Origin: Micrococcales bacterium
GTDB taxonomy: Bacteria; Actinomycetota; Actinomycetes; Actinomycetales; WQXJ01
Direction: 5' to 3'
DNA: 37,844 nt
Assembly (NCBI GenBank): GCA_009784895.1
Contig: WQXJ01000022.1
Coordinates: forward strand, 1 to 37,844
Every line of letters begins with the position of its first letter. Within the stretch, counting starts at the first letter, position 1. A program made the position numbers and the translations under genes. The notes beneath the pieces are model-generated. The model saw only the letters and a list, made by a program, of their open reading frames with translations, was not told the DNA's origin and did no database searches. This document shows positions 7,660-14,177 of this stretch, piece after piece.

Positions 7660-9335
7660 TTCACCAACACGCTTTCGGCATCTTTGCCCAGGTAGGCACG
7701 CAGCGTCAGCATGCCACCGCTCAGGGTCGAGGAGTCGAAGCCGGCGCCCACCAGGATTCGGTGCGCAATGTAGCTGCGAACACCCGACTGGCACATTACG
7801 GCGATAGGCCGTCCTTCCGCGGCGGCCCGGACCTCGTCCAGCCGGCCCCGCAGCTTGGTGTGGGGGATGTTGGTGGCTTCCGGCAGGTGACCGGTGGCGA
7901 ACTCGGCCGGACTGCGTACGTCAAGAAGAAGCGTCTCGTCAGACCTGGCCCAGGCCAATTGCTCGGGCTGCCACAAGGTGGTTTGGCCGGTCATGACATT
8001 GTCCGCCAGTAGACCGACCATGGTGATGGCGTCGCGGGCAGAACCATAAGGCGGGGAATAGCACAGGTCCAGATCCATCAAATCGGCAGCCTTCAGCCCG
8101 CCGCGCATGGCCGTGGCAATCACGTCAATCCGCTTGTCGGCGCCGTTCTGGCCAACGCATTGAGCACCCAGCAACTCGCCGCTGACCGGATCAAAGTGGA
8201 CCATCAAGTCGAGCCGTTTGGCCCCGGGGAAGTAGCCGGCGTGATTGAGCGGGTGGAGATGAACGGTGGTGAACTGCCGACCGGCGCGGACTAGGGCAGC
8301 CCGGTTTGCGCCGGTTAATGCGCAGGTCAACTCGCCGATTCGGACTATGGCCGTACCCAATGGCTGCGGCTGGGGGCGGGCCGATGGCGCCGCAATGGCG
8401 TCTGCTATCAGCCTTCCGGCCCGGTTGGCTGGCCCGGCCAGCGGTACTGGGCGCTTGGCCCCAGTGACGGCTTCCTGCGAGACCACGGCATCGCCGGCGG
8501 CGAACACGTCTGGCAGGTTGGTGCGTCCGTGTTGATCGACCACAATGGCGCCTTTGTCACAGGCCAGCCCGGTCGCCTCGAAGACAGCCGTGGCCGGACG
8601 GATGCCGGTCGAGACTACTACCAGGTCAGCCGGGACGGCCTCGCCGTTCGACAGATGCACCAGGCAACCATCGCTCTGGTCCTCGATCCGCTTGGCCAAG
8701 ATGCCTTCACGCAGAACCAGGCCCATGCCGCGTAGTTCGTCCGCCAGCAAATTGGCCATTTCGATTTCCGCTGGCGGCAGGATGTGGTCAGTCGCCTCGA
8801 CCACGGTTACTTCCAGGCCTCTATGCCGTAAGGCTTCCGCCGCTTCGAGCCCAATGAAACCGGCCCCAAGCACCACTGCCTGGCTAGCGGTCCCGTCAAC
8901 CTTGTCCCTAACTCTGACAGCGTCATCGACAGTCCGCAGGTAATGACAACGGGGGCTGTCGAGGCCCTCGATTGGCGGTGCCACTGGGTCGGCCCCTGGC
9001 GCCAGTATTAGTTGGTCGTACGGCATTGCGATTTCGCCCTCAGGCGTGGCCACTTGGACGGTTTTGGCCAGCGGCGCCAGGCCAATCACTTCGTGATTGA
9101 TTCGCACGTCGAGGTCGAAACCGGCCCGCAGCGACTGCGGGGTTTGCAGTAGTAGGGCGTCCGTGTCTTCGATTTCGCCGCCTACAAAGTAGGGCAGGCC
9201 GCAGTTGGCGAATGAGACATATGGGCCGCGTTCTAGCACCGTGATTTGGGCATTCTCGTCAAGTCGACGCAGTCGAGCGGCGGCCGACATACCAGCGGCC
9301 ACTCCCCCGACAATTACCACTCTTTGTTGGTCCAT
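7656..9335 (-). CDS. CoA-disulfide reductase / persulfide reductase fused to rhodanese
   Basis: A 559-residue flavoprotein. It has an N-terminal FAD Rossmann motif VVIVGGVAAGMSAAARLRR, the CoADR active-site segment SFANCGLPYF with C45, an NAD(P)H-binding motif VVLGAGFIGLEAAEALRHRG, the FAD-binding FAAGDAV, and a C-terminal rhodanese domain (LLLDVRSPAEFATGHLPEA; active-site C515 in MCQSGVRS). This CoADR-Rhd architecture reduces CoA disulfide, CoA persulfide or polysulfide with NAD(P)H, and the rhodanese domain passes sulfane sulfur. The ATG at 9335 directly precedes MDQQRVVIVGG; the frame stays open further upstream, but only through operator and repeat sequence. It is the first gene of a unit with the CstR-like repressor and probably the small Cys-rich protein. 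Confidence 0.92.
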   Translation of the reverse strand: MDQQRVVIVGGVAAGMSAAARLRRLDENAQITVLERGPYVSFANCGLPYFVGGEIEDTDALLLQTPQSLRAGFDLDVRINHEVIGLAPLAKTVQVATPEGEIAMPYDQLILAPGADPVAPPIEGLDSPRCHYLRTVDDAVRVRDKVDGTASQAVVLGAGFIGLEAAEALRHRGLEVTVVEATDHILPPAEIEMANLLADELRGMGLVLREGILAKRIEDQSDGCLVHLSNGEAVPADLVVVSTGIRPATAVFEATGLACDKGAIVVDQHGRTNLPDVFAAGDAVVSQEAVTGAKRPVPLAGPANRAGRLIADAIAAPSARPQPQPLGTAIVRIGELTCALTGANRAALVRAGRQFTTVHLHPLNHAGYFPGAKRLDLMVHFDPVSGELLGAQCVGQNGADKRIDVIATAMRGGLKAADLMDLDLCYSPPYGSARDAITMVGLLADNVMTGQTTLWQPEQLAWARSDETLLLDVRSPAEFATGHLPEATNIPHTKLRGRLDEVRAAAEGRPIAVMCQSGVRSYIAHRILVGAGFDSSTLSGGMLTLRAYLGKDAESVLVK

Positions 9336-9343
9336 GCCTTCAC

Positions 9344-9349
9344 AATATA
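9344..9349 (-). promoter_or_regulatory. Candidate -10 element of the reductase-rhodanese unit
   Basis: On the minus strand TATATT overlaps the operator edge, with TTGCGG 15 bases upstream (17 if TATTGT is the -10). The transcript would begin almost at the ATG, so it may be leaderless or have a very short leader. Confidence 0.45.
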
Positions 9350-9362
9350 CCCCCAGGGGTAT
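9347..9362. promoter_or_regulatory. CstR/CsoR-type operator palindrome
   Basis: The sequence ATACCCCCAGGGGTAT is a perfect 7-2-7 palindrome, ATACCCC-N2-GGGGTAT. This is the classical form of CsoR/CstR-family operators. It overlaps the likely -10 region 11 bases before the reductase-rhodanese start, where a bound repressor would block RNA polymerase. Confidence 0.88.
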
Positions 9363-9404
9363 CTCCGCAACCCCCAAGGTCCACTTCCCCCGCCAGCTCC
9401 CAAA

Positions 9405-9429
9405 CCGCGAAGTTGAGCATTCGCACAAC
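9405..9429 (-). repeat. Dispersed element, copy 7 (reverse; outer left arm of a nested array)
   Basis: Plus-strand reading CCGCGAAGTTGAGCATTCGC then ACAAC. First of four copies arranged R-R-F-F between the operator and the miaB 3' end. Confidence 0.8.
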
Positions 9430-9447
9430 GGTCGGCTCAGTCCAGAC

Positions 9448-9472
9448 ACCCGCGAGGTCGAGTTTCGGCAAA
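9448..9472 (-). repeat. Dispersed element, copy 8 (reverse; inner left arm)
   Basis: Plus-strand reading CCCGCGAGGTCGAGTTTCGG then CAAA. It can pair with copy 9 across about 9 bases. Confidence 0.8.
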
Positions 9473-9481
9473 GACCGTGGA

Positions 9482-9507
9482 TTATGCCAAGGCTCAATCT
9501 CGCGGGT
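9482..9507 (+). repeat. Dispersed element, copy 9 (forward; inner right arm)
   Basis: Reads TTATGCCAAGGCTCAATCTC then GCGGGT. It is the inverted partner of copy 8. Confidence 0.85.
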
Positions 9508-9529
9508 GAAAAGACTGGCTAAGCAGGGT

Positions 9530-9555
9530 TTATGCGAAAGCTCAAGGTCGCGGAA
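9530..9555 (+). repeat. Dispersed element, copy 10 (forward; overlaps the miaB stop)
   Basis: Reads TTATGCGAAAGCTCAAGGTC then GCGGAA. miaB, read on the other strand, enters it as CCG CGA CCT TGA, so the element gives miaB its stop codon, at the same element position as in the methyltransferase. Confidence 0.85.
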
Positions 9556-11098
9556 TTGGGGGGTTTTGGCTCCGGTCCCAGGCGTCACCTGCTGGGGTCC
9601 GGCTGACCTCGAACAATCCACCCTGAGGCGCCGCGTCAGCCAACAGGTGATGAGGCGCCGAACCTGTCACCACGGTCCGCACAATGTCACCCGGTCTGGG
9701 GTGCAGGGGGTGGGAGGCGGCGTCCGGCAGGCCAATGTCACCCGGTCTGGGATGCAGAGGGTGGGAGGCGGCGTCCGGCAGGCCAATGTCGCCCGGTCTG
9801 GGATCCAGAGGGTGGGAGCCGGCATCGGGCAAGGAAACGTGAACCAGGCGGCCATCGAAGGCCCGCCCACTCACACGCAAGGTGGCGGCATCCTTGCGGC
9901 CCTCACCCTCGGCTACCAGGACCTCGACCACGCGGCCCACCTGCTTGGCGCTTTGGACCTCGGCGATCCGGTTTTGCAGGGCGACGAGCCGGTCGAAGCG
10001 CTCCGTCATCACCTCAGTAGGCATTTGACCAGCCATTGTGGCGGCCGGCGTGCCAGGGCGAGGCGAGAAGAGAAAAGTGTAGGCAGAGGCAAACTGGGCG
10101 GCCTCGACCACTTCGAGGGTTTGACGGAAATCGGCCTCGGTCTCGCCCGGGAAGCCAACAATCAGGTCGCTTGAAATGGCCGCCTCAGGAATCGCCGCCC
10201 GAACGCCGGCTACCAACTCGAGGAACCGAGCGGCCCGGTAGGAGCGGCGCATGGCCTTGAGAACCCTGTCCGACCCGGACTGCAACGGCAGGTGCAGTTG
10301 CGGCGCCACCGCCGGCACGGCGGCCATGGCCTCGATGACGTCCTCGGAAAACGCGGCCGGATGGGGTGAGGTGAAGCGCAGGCGTTCGAGCCCATCGGTG
10401 GCACCGACCCGGCGCAGCAGCTTGGCGAAAGCACCCTTGTCGCCAAAACCGGCGCCATAAGAGTTGACATTCTGACCCAGCAAGGTGACCTCGATGGCCC
10501 CGGCCGCCACCGCCGCCTCGACCTCGCGCTGAATCTCGGCCGGCCGCCGGTCGCGTTCGCGCCCGCGCAGCTGCGGCACAATGCAGAAGGTACAAGTGTT
10601 GTTGCAGCCCACCGAAATCGACACCCAGGCGGCATAAACCGATTCACGCCTGGCCGGCAGGGCGGAAGGAAACACTGCCAGCTCTTCGGCGATCTCGACC
10701 TGAGCCCGATTGGTGGCCTGGGCTTGCTCCAAGAGTCCAGGCAGCGAGCCGAGGTTGTGGGTGCCAAAGACAACATCAACCCACGGCGCCTTGTCGACAA
10801 TCAGGTTCCGTTCGTGCTGCGCCAAGCAGCCGCCAACGGCGATGCGCATTCCTGGTCGCTGCTTCTTTAGTTCGCGCAATTGGCCCAGGTTGCCGTATAG
10901 CCTGGTGGCGGCGTTTTCCCGGACGGCGCAGGTGTTGATAACCACCACATCCGCCTCCGGGATACCCTGGGTCCGGATACCGCCCTGGCCTGGGACTGGC
11001 ACGTAGCCGGCCTCTTCGAGCAGCCCGGCCATCCGCTCGGCGTCGTGCAGGTTCATTTGGCAGCCGAGCGTGCGTATGGCGTAGGTTGGCGCGTTCAT
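9542..11098 (-). CDS. miaB: tRNA-2-methylthio-N6-dimethylallyladenosine synthase with an expanded TRAM domain
   Basis: MiaB is a radical-SAM enzyme that methylthiolates i6A37 of tRNA, acting after MiaA. Cysteines C13, C57 and C91 are placed as for the auxiliary 4Fe-4S cluster, and the radical-SAM motif is C165-NNT-C169-TF-C172 in [11 protein letters not shown]. The ATG at 11098 ([16 protein letters not shown]) is clear. At 518 residues it carries extra sequence at the C-terminus. The TRAM domain ([14 protein letters not shown] ... [20 protein letters not shown]) is interrupted by an in-frame expansion of a 17-residue unit, [17 protein letters not shown], covering three copies (about residues 421-471). 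The final ~25 residues after HHLLAD end in PPIPRP, and the stop lies in a dispersed element copy. The TRAM domain binds tRNA, so the expansion could alter RNA contact. Confidence 0.95.
   Translation of the reverse strand: MNAPTYAIRTLGCQMNLHDAERMAGLLEEAGYVPVPGQGGIRTQGIPEADVVVINTCAVRENAATRLYGNLGQLRELKKQRPGMRIAVGGCLAQHERNLIVDKAPWVDVVFGTHNLGSLPGLLEQAQATNRAQVEIAEELAVFPSALPARRESVYAAWVSISVGCNNTCTFCIVPQLRGRERDRRPAEIQREVEAAVAAGAIEVTLLGQNVNSYGAGFGDKGAFAKLLRRVGATDGLERLRFTSPHPAAFSEDVIEAMAAVPAVAPQLHLPLQSGSDRVLKAMRRSYRAARFLELVAGVRAAIPEAAISSDLIVGFPGETEADFRQTLEVVEAAQFASAYTFLFSPRPGTPAATMAGQMPTEVMTERFDRLVALQNRIAEVQSAKQVGRVVEVLVAEGEGRKDAATLRVSGRAFDGRLVHVSLPDAGSHPLDPRPGDIGLPDAASHPLHPRPGDIGLPDAASHPLHPRPGDIVRTVVTGSAPHHLLADAAPQGGLFEVSRTPAGDAWDRSQNPPIPRP
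9683..9835 (-). repeat. Three tandem 51-bp units inside miaB
   Basis: Unit starts AATGTCACCCGGTCTGGG at 9683 and 9734, and with one change at 9785. The period is exactly 51 bases (17 codons), so the reading frame is kept. The first two units are nearly identical and the third is more diverged, which points to a fairly recent expansion. Confidence 0.92.
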
Positions 11099-11109
11099 CG
11101 GGGTACAGG
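11083..11109 (+). repeat. 27-bp direct repeat, left copy, containing the miaB start codon
   Basis: The 27 bases beginning AGGTTGGCGCGTTCATCGGG cover the miaB ATG, its first five codons and upstream bases. They recur exactly at 12204-12230, 1.1 kb away in the same orientation. Confidence 0.92.
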
Positions 11110-11123
11110 ATAGTGATCTTGCC

Positions 11124-11222
11124 CTGCTGCCTGGTGCCAGCCCTCGCCCCGGGGCTTATGCGAAACCTCAACCTCGCGAGAAAACGGGAGTGACGCTGTG
11201 CTTTGGTCTGCTGCCCGGTGCC
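11124..11222 (+). repeat. 99-bp repeat unit A (contains element copy)
   Basis: Begins CTGCTGCCTGGTGCCAGCCC and ends at the next CTGCTGCCCGGTGCC. It differs from unit B (12055-12153) at only four of 99 positions. Upstream of miaB, so it probably lies in or near the miaB promoter/leader. Confidence 0.9.
11156..11183 (+). repeat. Dispersed element, copy 11 (forward)
   Basis: TTATGCGAAACCTCAACCTC then GCGAGAAA, within 99-bp unit A. Confidence 0.9.
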
Positions 11223-11298
11223 GCCGCCGTCGCCCGATGCCGCCGCCCACCGTTGACCGGTCCACTCGCCCACGCCCGGCCAGGCAACCAAGCAACCA

Positions 11299-11910
11299 CT
11301 AAAAGCCAGGTCTGAAGGTGGAGCTGGGCAAAGGCAGCTCGGGGCAATTGGTTGTCAACCAATCGATGAACTCAATGTATCCAAGGCACGTCCCACGGGC
11401 TTTGAACAGCTTGCGACCCTTGGCATTCTTACCAACCAGACCGACTTCAGTGTTGGCGTAAAGCGGCGTCCCCAGCGCCTCAATCTGACTGGCAGCCACC
11501 CGGCGGGGCGGCTTGCGAAGACGGTGTACCACCAGGTAGGACTCGAAAACCTCGATTCGGTGGGCCTTTGAGGCTCTTGAAATCACCAACAAGACCAACC
11601 CTGCGACCAGCACAGTTATGCCGCCGGCTTTCGTTTCCCAGGCATGGCCAAAAACAAAGCCCAGGGGCACAAGAATCAGCCCCAACACAATCACAAAGGC
11701 GCTAAGGACCAACTGCGCCGCCGCATCCGACTGGTGTTGTGATACCGCGAATAGCACTCCGGCTTTCGGATTCGCTCCCGGCAATTGTCCGGGGTGCTTG
11801 GCCTTCCATTTGGCGTCTCTCCGCCGAGCGATGGCAAACCCTCTCGCGGCCGCCGCCATTCCTAGGCCCGTGCCTAACCCAATCCCTAAGCCGGAAAAGA
11901 ACGATGACAC
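11299..11910 (-). CDS. Membrane protein, two TM segments plus a cytosolic PH-like C-terminal region (unknown)
   Basis: A 203-residue protein I cannot assign to a named family. It begins with a Gly-rich hydrophobic stretch (SSFFSGLGIGLGTGLGMAAAA), then a basic linker. Two strong membrane spans follow (LVLSAFVIVLGLILVPLGFV and GITVLVAGLVLLVI). The soluble tail starts HRIEVFESYLVVHRLRKPPRR and contains IEALGTPLYANTEVGLVGKN; alternating strands of this kind resemble small bacterial PH-like (bPH) domains, which is only an impression. It ends with an aromatic/Cys helix, YIEFIDWLTTNCPELP. The GTG at 11910 is the first start and has no strong ribosome binding site. The gene is enclosed by the 99-bp and 27-bp repeats on both sides, suggesting it arrived or was duplicated together with them. 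Confidence 0.65.
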   Translation of the reverse strand: MSSFFSGLGIGLGTGLGMAAAARGFAIARRRDAKWKAKHPGQLPGANPKAGVLFAVSQHQSDAAAQLVLSAFVIVLGLILVPLGFVFGHAWETKAGGITVLVAGLVLLVISRASKAHRIEVFESYLVVHRLRKPPRRVAASQIEALGTPLYANTEVGLVGKNAKGRKLFKARGTCLGYIEFIDWLTTNCPELPLPSSTFRPGF

Positions 11911-12054
11911 TGTCTACAACCCGGTCTCTCAGGCGGCACGCCGGCTGCCACCTGCGGCGACACGCCGCAAGAAGCCCGGGCCAATTGGCGGAATCAACAT
12001 CACTCAACGGTAACAGCCAGGCTACCGACCAGCCTTGAGGGATCGTCTCCAAGG

Positions 12055-12153
12055 CTGCTGCCCGGTGCCAGCCCTCGCCCCAGGGCTTATGCGAAACCTC
12101 AACCTCGCGGGAAAACGGGAGTGACGCTGTGCTTTGGGCTGCTGCCCGGTGCC
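12055..12153 (+). repeat. 99-bp repeat unit B
   Basis: Matches unit A (11124-11222) at 95 of 99 positions, same orientation. It overlaps unit C with a period of 84 bases. Confidence 0.9.
12087..12114 (+). repeat. Dispersed element, copy 12 (forward)
   Basis: TTATGCGAAACCTCAACCTC then GCGGGAAA, in unit B. Confidence 0.9.
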
Positions 12154-12198
12154 AGCCCTCGCCCTAGGGCATATGCGGAACCTCAACCTCGCGAGAAA
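12139..12198 (+). repeat. Partial repeat unit C, tandem to unit B
   Basis: Sixty bases beginning CTGCTGCCCGGTGCCAGCCC, with four differences from unit B. It ends at the element copy. Confidence 0.88.
12171..12198 (+). repeat. Dispersed element, copy 13 (forward)
   Basis: ATATGCGGAACCTCAACCTC then GCGAGAAA, in unit C. This is the rightmost clear copy of the cluster. Confidence 0.88.
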
Positions 12199-12203
12199 TG
12201 TGA

Positions 12204-12230
12204 AGGTTGGCGCGTTCATCGGGGTACAGG
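12204..12230 (+). repeat. 27-bp direct repeat, right copy (miaB-start duplicate)
   Basis: Exact copy of 11083-11109. It carries an orphan ATG and the codons for NAPT of miaB with no coding continuation. Confidence 0.92.
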
Positions 12231-12304
12231 TTTGCGATGTGGATCATGGTAGGGGAGGTCGACTTGGCTTTCCCTTATTGTGCCCGGTCGCTAGGGTGAG
12301 CCTC

Positions 12305-13606
12305 ATGGTCACACGCTCTGGAAAGCTTCGCACCACAATAACCACCGGAGCGTTGGCGACCGGGCTGCTGTTTGCCCTGACAGCCTGCGGCTCCAGCCCT
12401 GCCAGGACCCTAAACACAGCCATCCCACACGGCACTGACCGGCCCACGTCGACCGGCGGAATCGGCACCATGGTCAAAGGCCCCCTCCCCACCAACTCCG
12501 GCCAGCAAATGGCCCAGCTGAGCGAGCCATTGTTCCCGCTGGTCTTGGCGGCGGCTGATCCCTCCCCGGCCAACCCAAGCTATTCGCCAGTCTCGGTCTA
12601 CCTGGCCTTGGCTTTGACCGGCAACGGCGCCCGAGGCAATACCGCCAGCCAATTTGAACAGCTCCTGGGCGGCGGAATAGAGCAGATCAACGAAATCGCC
12701 ACCGGCATGATGACCGAATACGTCACCGCTGCCGATGGCCCCACCTTGTCAGTGGCCAATTCAATTTGGCTCAATACCGGCTTCGAGCTGGATCCTGCCT
12801 TCTTCGAGACAGCCCGTTCGGTTTTCCGGACTGAACCCACCGTGCTTGACCTCCAGGCCGAGGGCAAAGACAAGATCAACGCCTGGGTCTATGACAAGAC
12901 CAACCACCTGATCCAGCAGATCGTCGACCGGGTCACGCCCGATGCCGTCGCTTTCCTGGTCAATGCCCTTTACTTCAAAGGGGCTTGGGTCACGCCATTC
13001 GACGAAGCTGCCACCACCGATGAACCATTCGCTCTGCTAGACGGCTCGACGGTGCAGGCACCAACAATGGTGGCTAGCGACTTGGCTTTGCCTTACTTCA
13101 AGTCTGATTCAGGCGAGGGCCTGGTCTTGCCTTATGAAGGTGGGCGCTTTGCCATGCTTTTGGTCATGCCGGCCGGTGGCCCCGGTAACGTCGCCTGGGA
13201 CGGCCAGGCCATAGCCAGCTGGTTGACGGCAGCACAGGAACGCGATGGCGTCGAACTGCACCTGCCAAAGTGGGAATCGGAAACATCGGCCAAGCTGGCC
13301 GGGCCGCTGATGGATTTGGGGCTGATCGACGCCTTCACCGATGCCGCCGATCTGACCGGTCTTGGCCAGGCGGCCCCTGACGCGCCGCTGGTCATCTCCG
13401 AGGTAGCCCACAAGGCCGTGGTCAAGGTCGACGAAGCCGGCACCGAGGCGGCCGCTGCCACATCGGTCGGAGTCAGGGCCGGAGCCGCCTTGCCCGGCGC
13501 CGAGCCGGTAGTGGTCCGCTTCGATAAGCCCTATGTCTTCGCCATTGTCGACCTTGACAGTGGGGTGCCACTCTTCTTGGGCCAGGTCACCAACCCAACT
13601 GCCTAA
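12305..13606 (+). CDS. Serpin, secreted lipoprotein (inhibitory-type hinge)
   Basis: A 433-residue serine/cysteine protease inhibitor of the serpin fold. A lipoprotein signal peptide (TTGALATGLLFALTAC, lipobox LTAC, lipid-anchored C28) places it on the outer face of the membrane. Serpin signatures include SPVSVYLALALTGNGARG, FLVNALYFKGAW, and the C-terminal VVRFDKPYVFAIVD followed by PLFLGQVTNP. The reactive-loop hinge EAGTEAAAATSV (G379 onward) has the small residues needed for loop insertion, so it should be inhibitory. The loop between hinge and FDKP is about five residues longer than in alpha-1-antitrypsin, so the P1 residue cannot be named safely; the candidate region is VGVRAGAALPG. ATG at 12305 is chosen because the signal peptide starts there. 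Its stop overlaps the convergent recX stop. Bacterial serpins are sporadic; gut bifidobacteria use theirs against host elastase, a possible but unproven parallel. Confidence 0.93.
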   Translation: MVTRSGKLRTTITTGALATGLLFALTACGSSPARTLNTAIPHGTDRPTSTGGIGTMVKGPLPTNSGQQMAQLSEPLFPLVLAAADPSPANPSYSPVSVYLALALTGNGARGNTASQFEQLLGGGIEQINEIATGMMTEYVTAADGPTLSVANSIWLNTGFELDPAFFETARSVFRTEPTVLDLQAEGKDKINAWVYDKTNHLIQQIVDRVTPDAVAFLVNALYFKGAWVTPFDEAATTDEPFALLDGSTVQAPTMVASDLALPYFKSDSGEGLVLPYEGGRFAMLLVMPAGGPGNVAWDGQAIASWLTAAQERDGVELHLPKWESETSAKLAGPLMDLGLIDAFTDAADLTGLGQAAPDAPLVISEVAHKAVVKVDEAGTEAAAATSVGVRAGAALPGAEPVVVRFDKPYVFAIVDLDSGVPLFLGQVTNPTA

Positions 13607-14160
13607 TCACCGATCTCCTCTTGTTCCAACAAACGCCTGGTCACCTCCGTGGCCAGACCTGGCGGATAACCCTTGCGGGCCAGCATCGAAACAGTCCGGC
13701 GTAGCCGCGCCTGCGGCTCGACCCCACGGGTTGAAGCCAGTTTTTTCGCCGCCAGGGCCTCGGCCTTGGTGGCCTGGTCATCCGGGCTGACTTGGGCCAT
13801 GGCCGCCACCGCGGTTTCGTCATCGACGCCGCGCCGGCGCAATTCCTGGGCCAAGGCCAGGCCCACCAGACCTCGCTCGGAGTGCCGGGTGCGTACCAGC
13901 ATGTCGGCATAGGCTTGGTCATCGACCAGGCCAACCTCCTCAAAGCGGTCCAACACCCGCTCGGCTACTTCAGGTGGTACACCGCGTTTGGTCATTGCCA
14001 CGTCCAGCTGAGACCTGGACCTGGGAGCAGCGGTCAATAACCGCAACCCAATAGAGCGGGCAAGTCCTTCTGCCTGGGCCGGCGTCAGCACCCTAGGCTC
14101 ATGCCCGTCCTGGTCACGGCCAAAGGACCGCCGGGCAGTCCCCTGCTTTGGCACCATCAC
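13603..14160 (-). CDS. recX: Regulatory protein RecX
   Basis: A 185-residue RecX-family protein, which modulates RecA filament extension. The family's helical repeats are visible: RSRSQLDVAMTKRGVPPEVAERVLDRFEEVGLVDDQAYA, then LAQELRRRGVDDE, then RRTVSMLARKGYPPGLA. The start is GTG at 14160 or the next codon ATG at 14157, 17 bases after the recA stop, so it is cotranscribed with recA. The stop overlaps that of the convergent serpin (13603-13606), leaving no room for a terminator between them. Confidence 0.94.
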   Translation of the reverse strand: MMVPKQGTARRSFGRDQDGHEPRVLTPAQAEGLARSIGLRLLTAAPRSRSQLDVAMTKRGVPPEVAERVLDRFEEVGLVDDQAYADMLVRTRHSERGLVGLALAQELRRRGVDDETAVAAMAQVSPDDQATKAEALAAKKLASTRGVEPQARLRRTVSMLARKGYPPGLATEVTRRLLEQEEIGD

Positions 14161-14177
14161 CCGGCCAGGCCGCTCAG

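Larger units (their letters stand above)
11911..12304. other. Repeat-filled intergenic region upstream of the serpin gene
   Basis: This 394-base spacer holds no convincing gene. It contains 99-bp unit B, partial unit C, two dispersed element copies and the 27-bp miaB-start copy. The short leftward frame starting MNAPT at 12219 is only the copied miaB start running into repeats. The serpin promoter should lie in 12231-12304 but no clear -10/-35 pair was recognised. Confidence 0.7.

Noticed and set aside
9336-9497. N-terminal extension of the reductase-rhodanese gene
   Set aside because: The frame is open but runs through the operator and three repeat copies; the FAD motif begins normally right after the ATG at 9335.
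12022-12219. Leftward 65-codon frame beginning MNAPT
   Set aside because: Only the copied miaB start; the rest is translation of the 99-bp repeats ([18 protein letters not shown] occurs twice).
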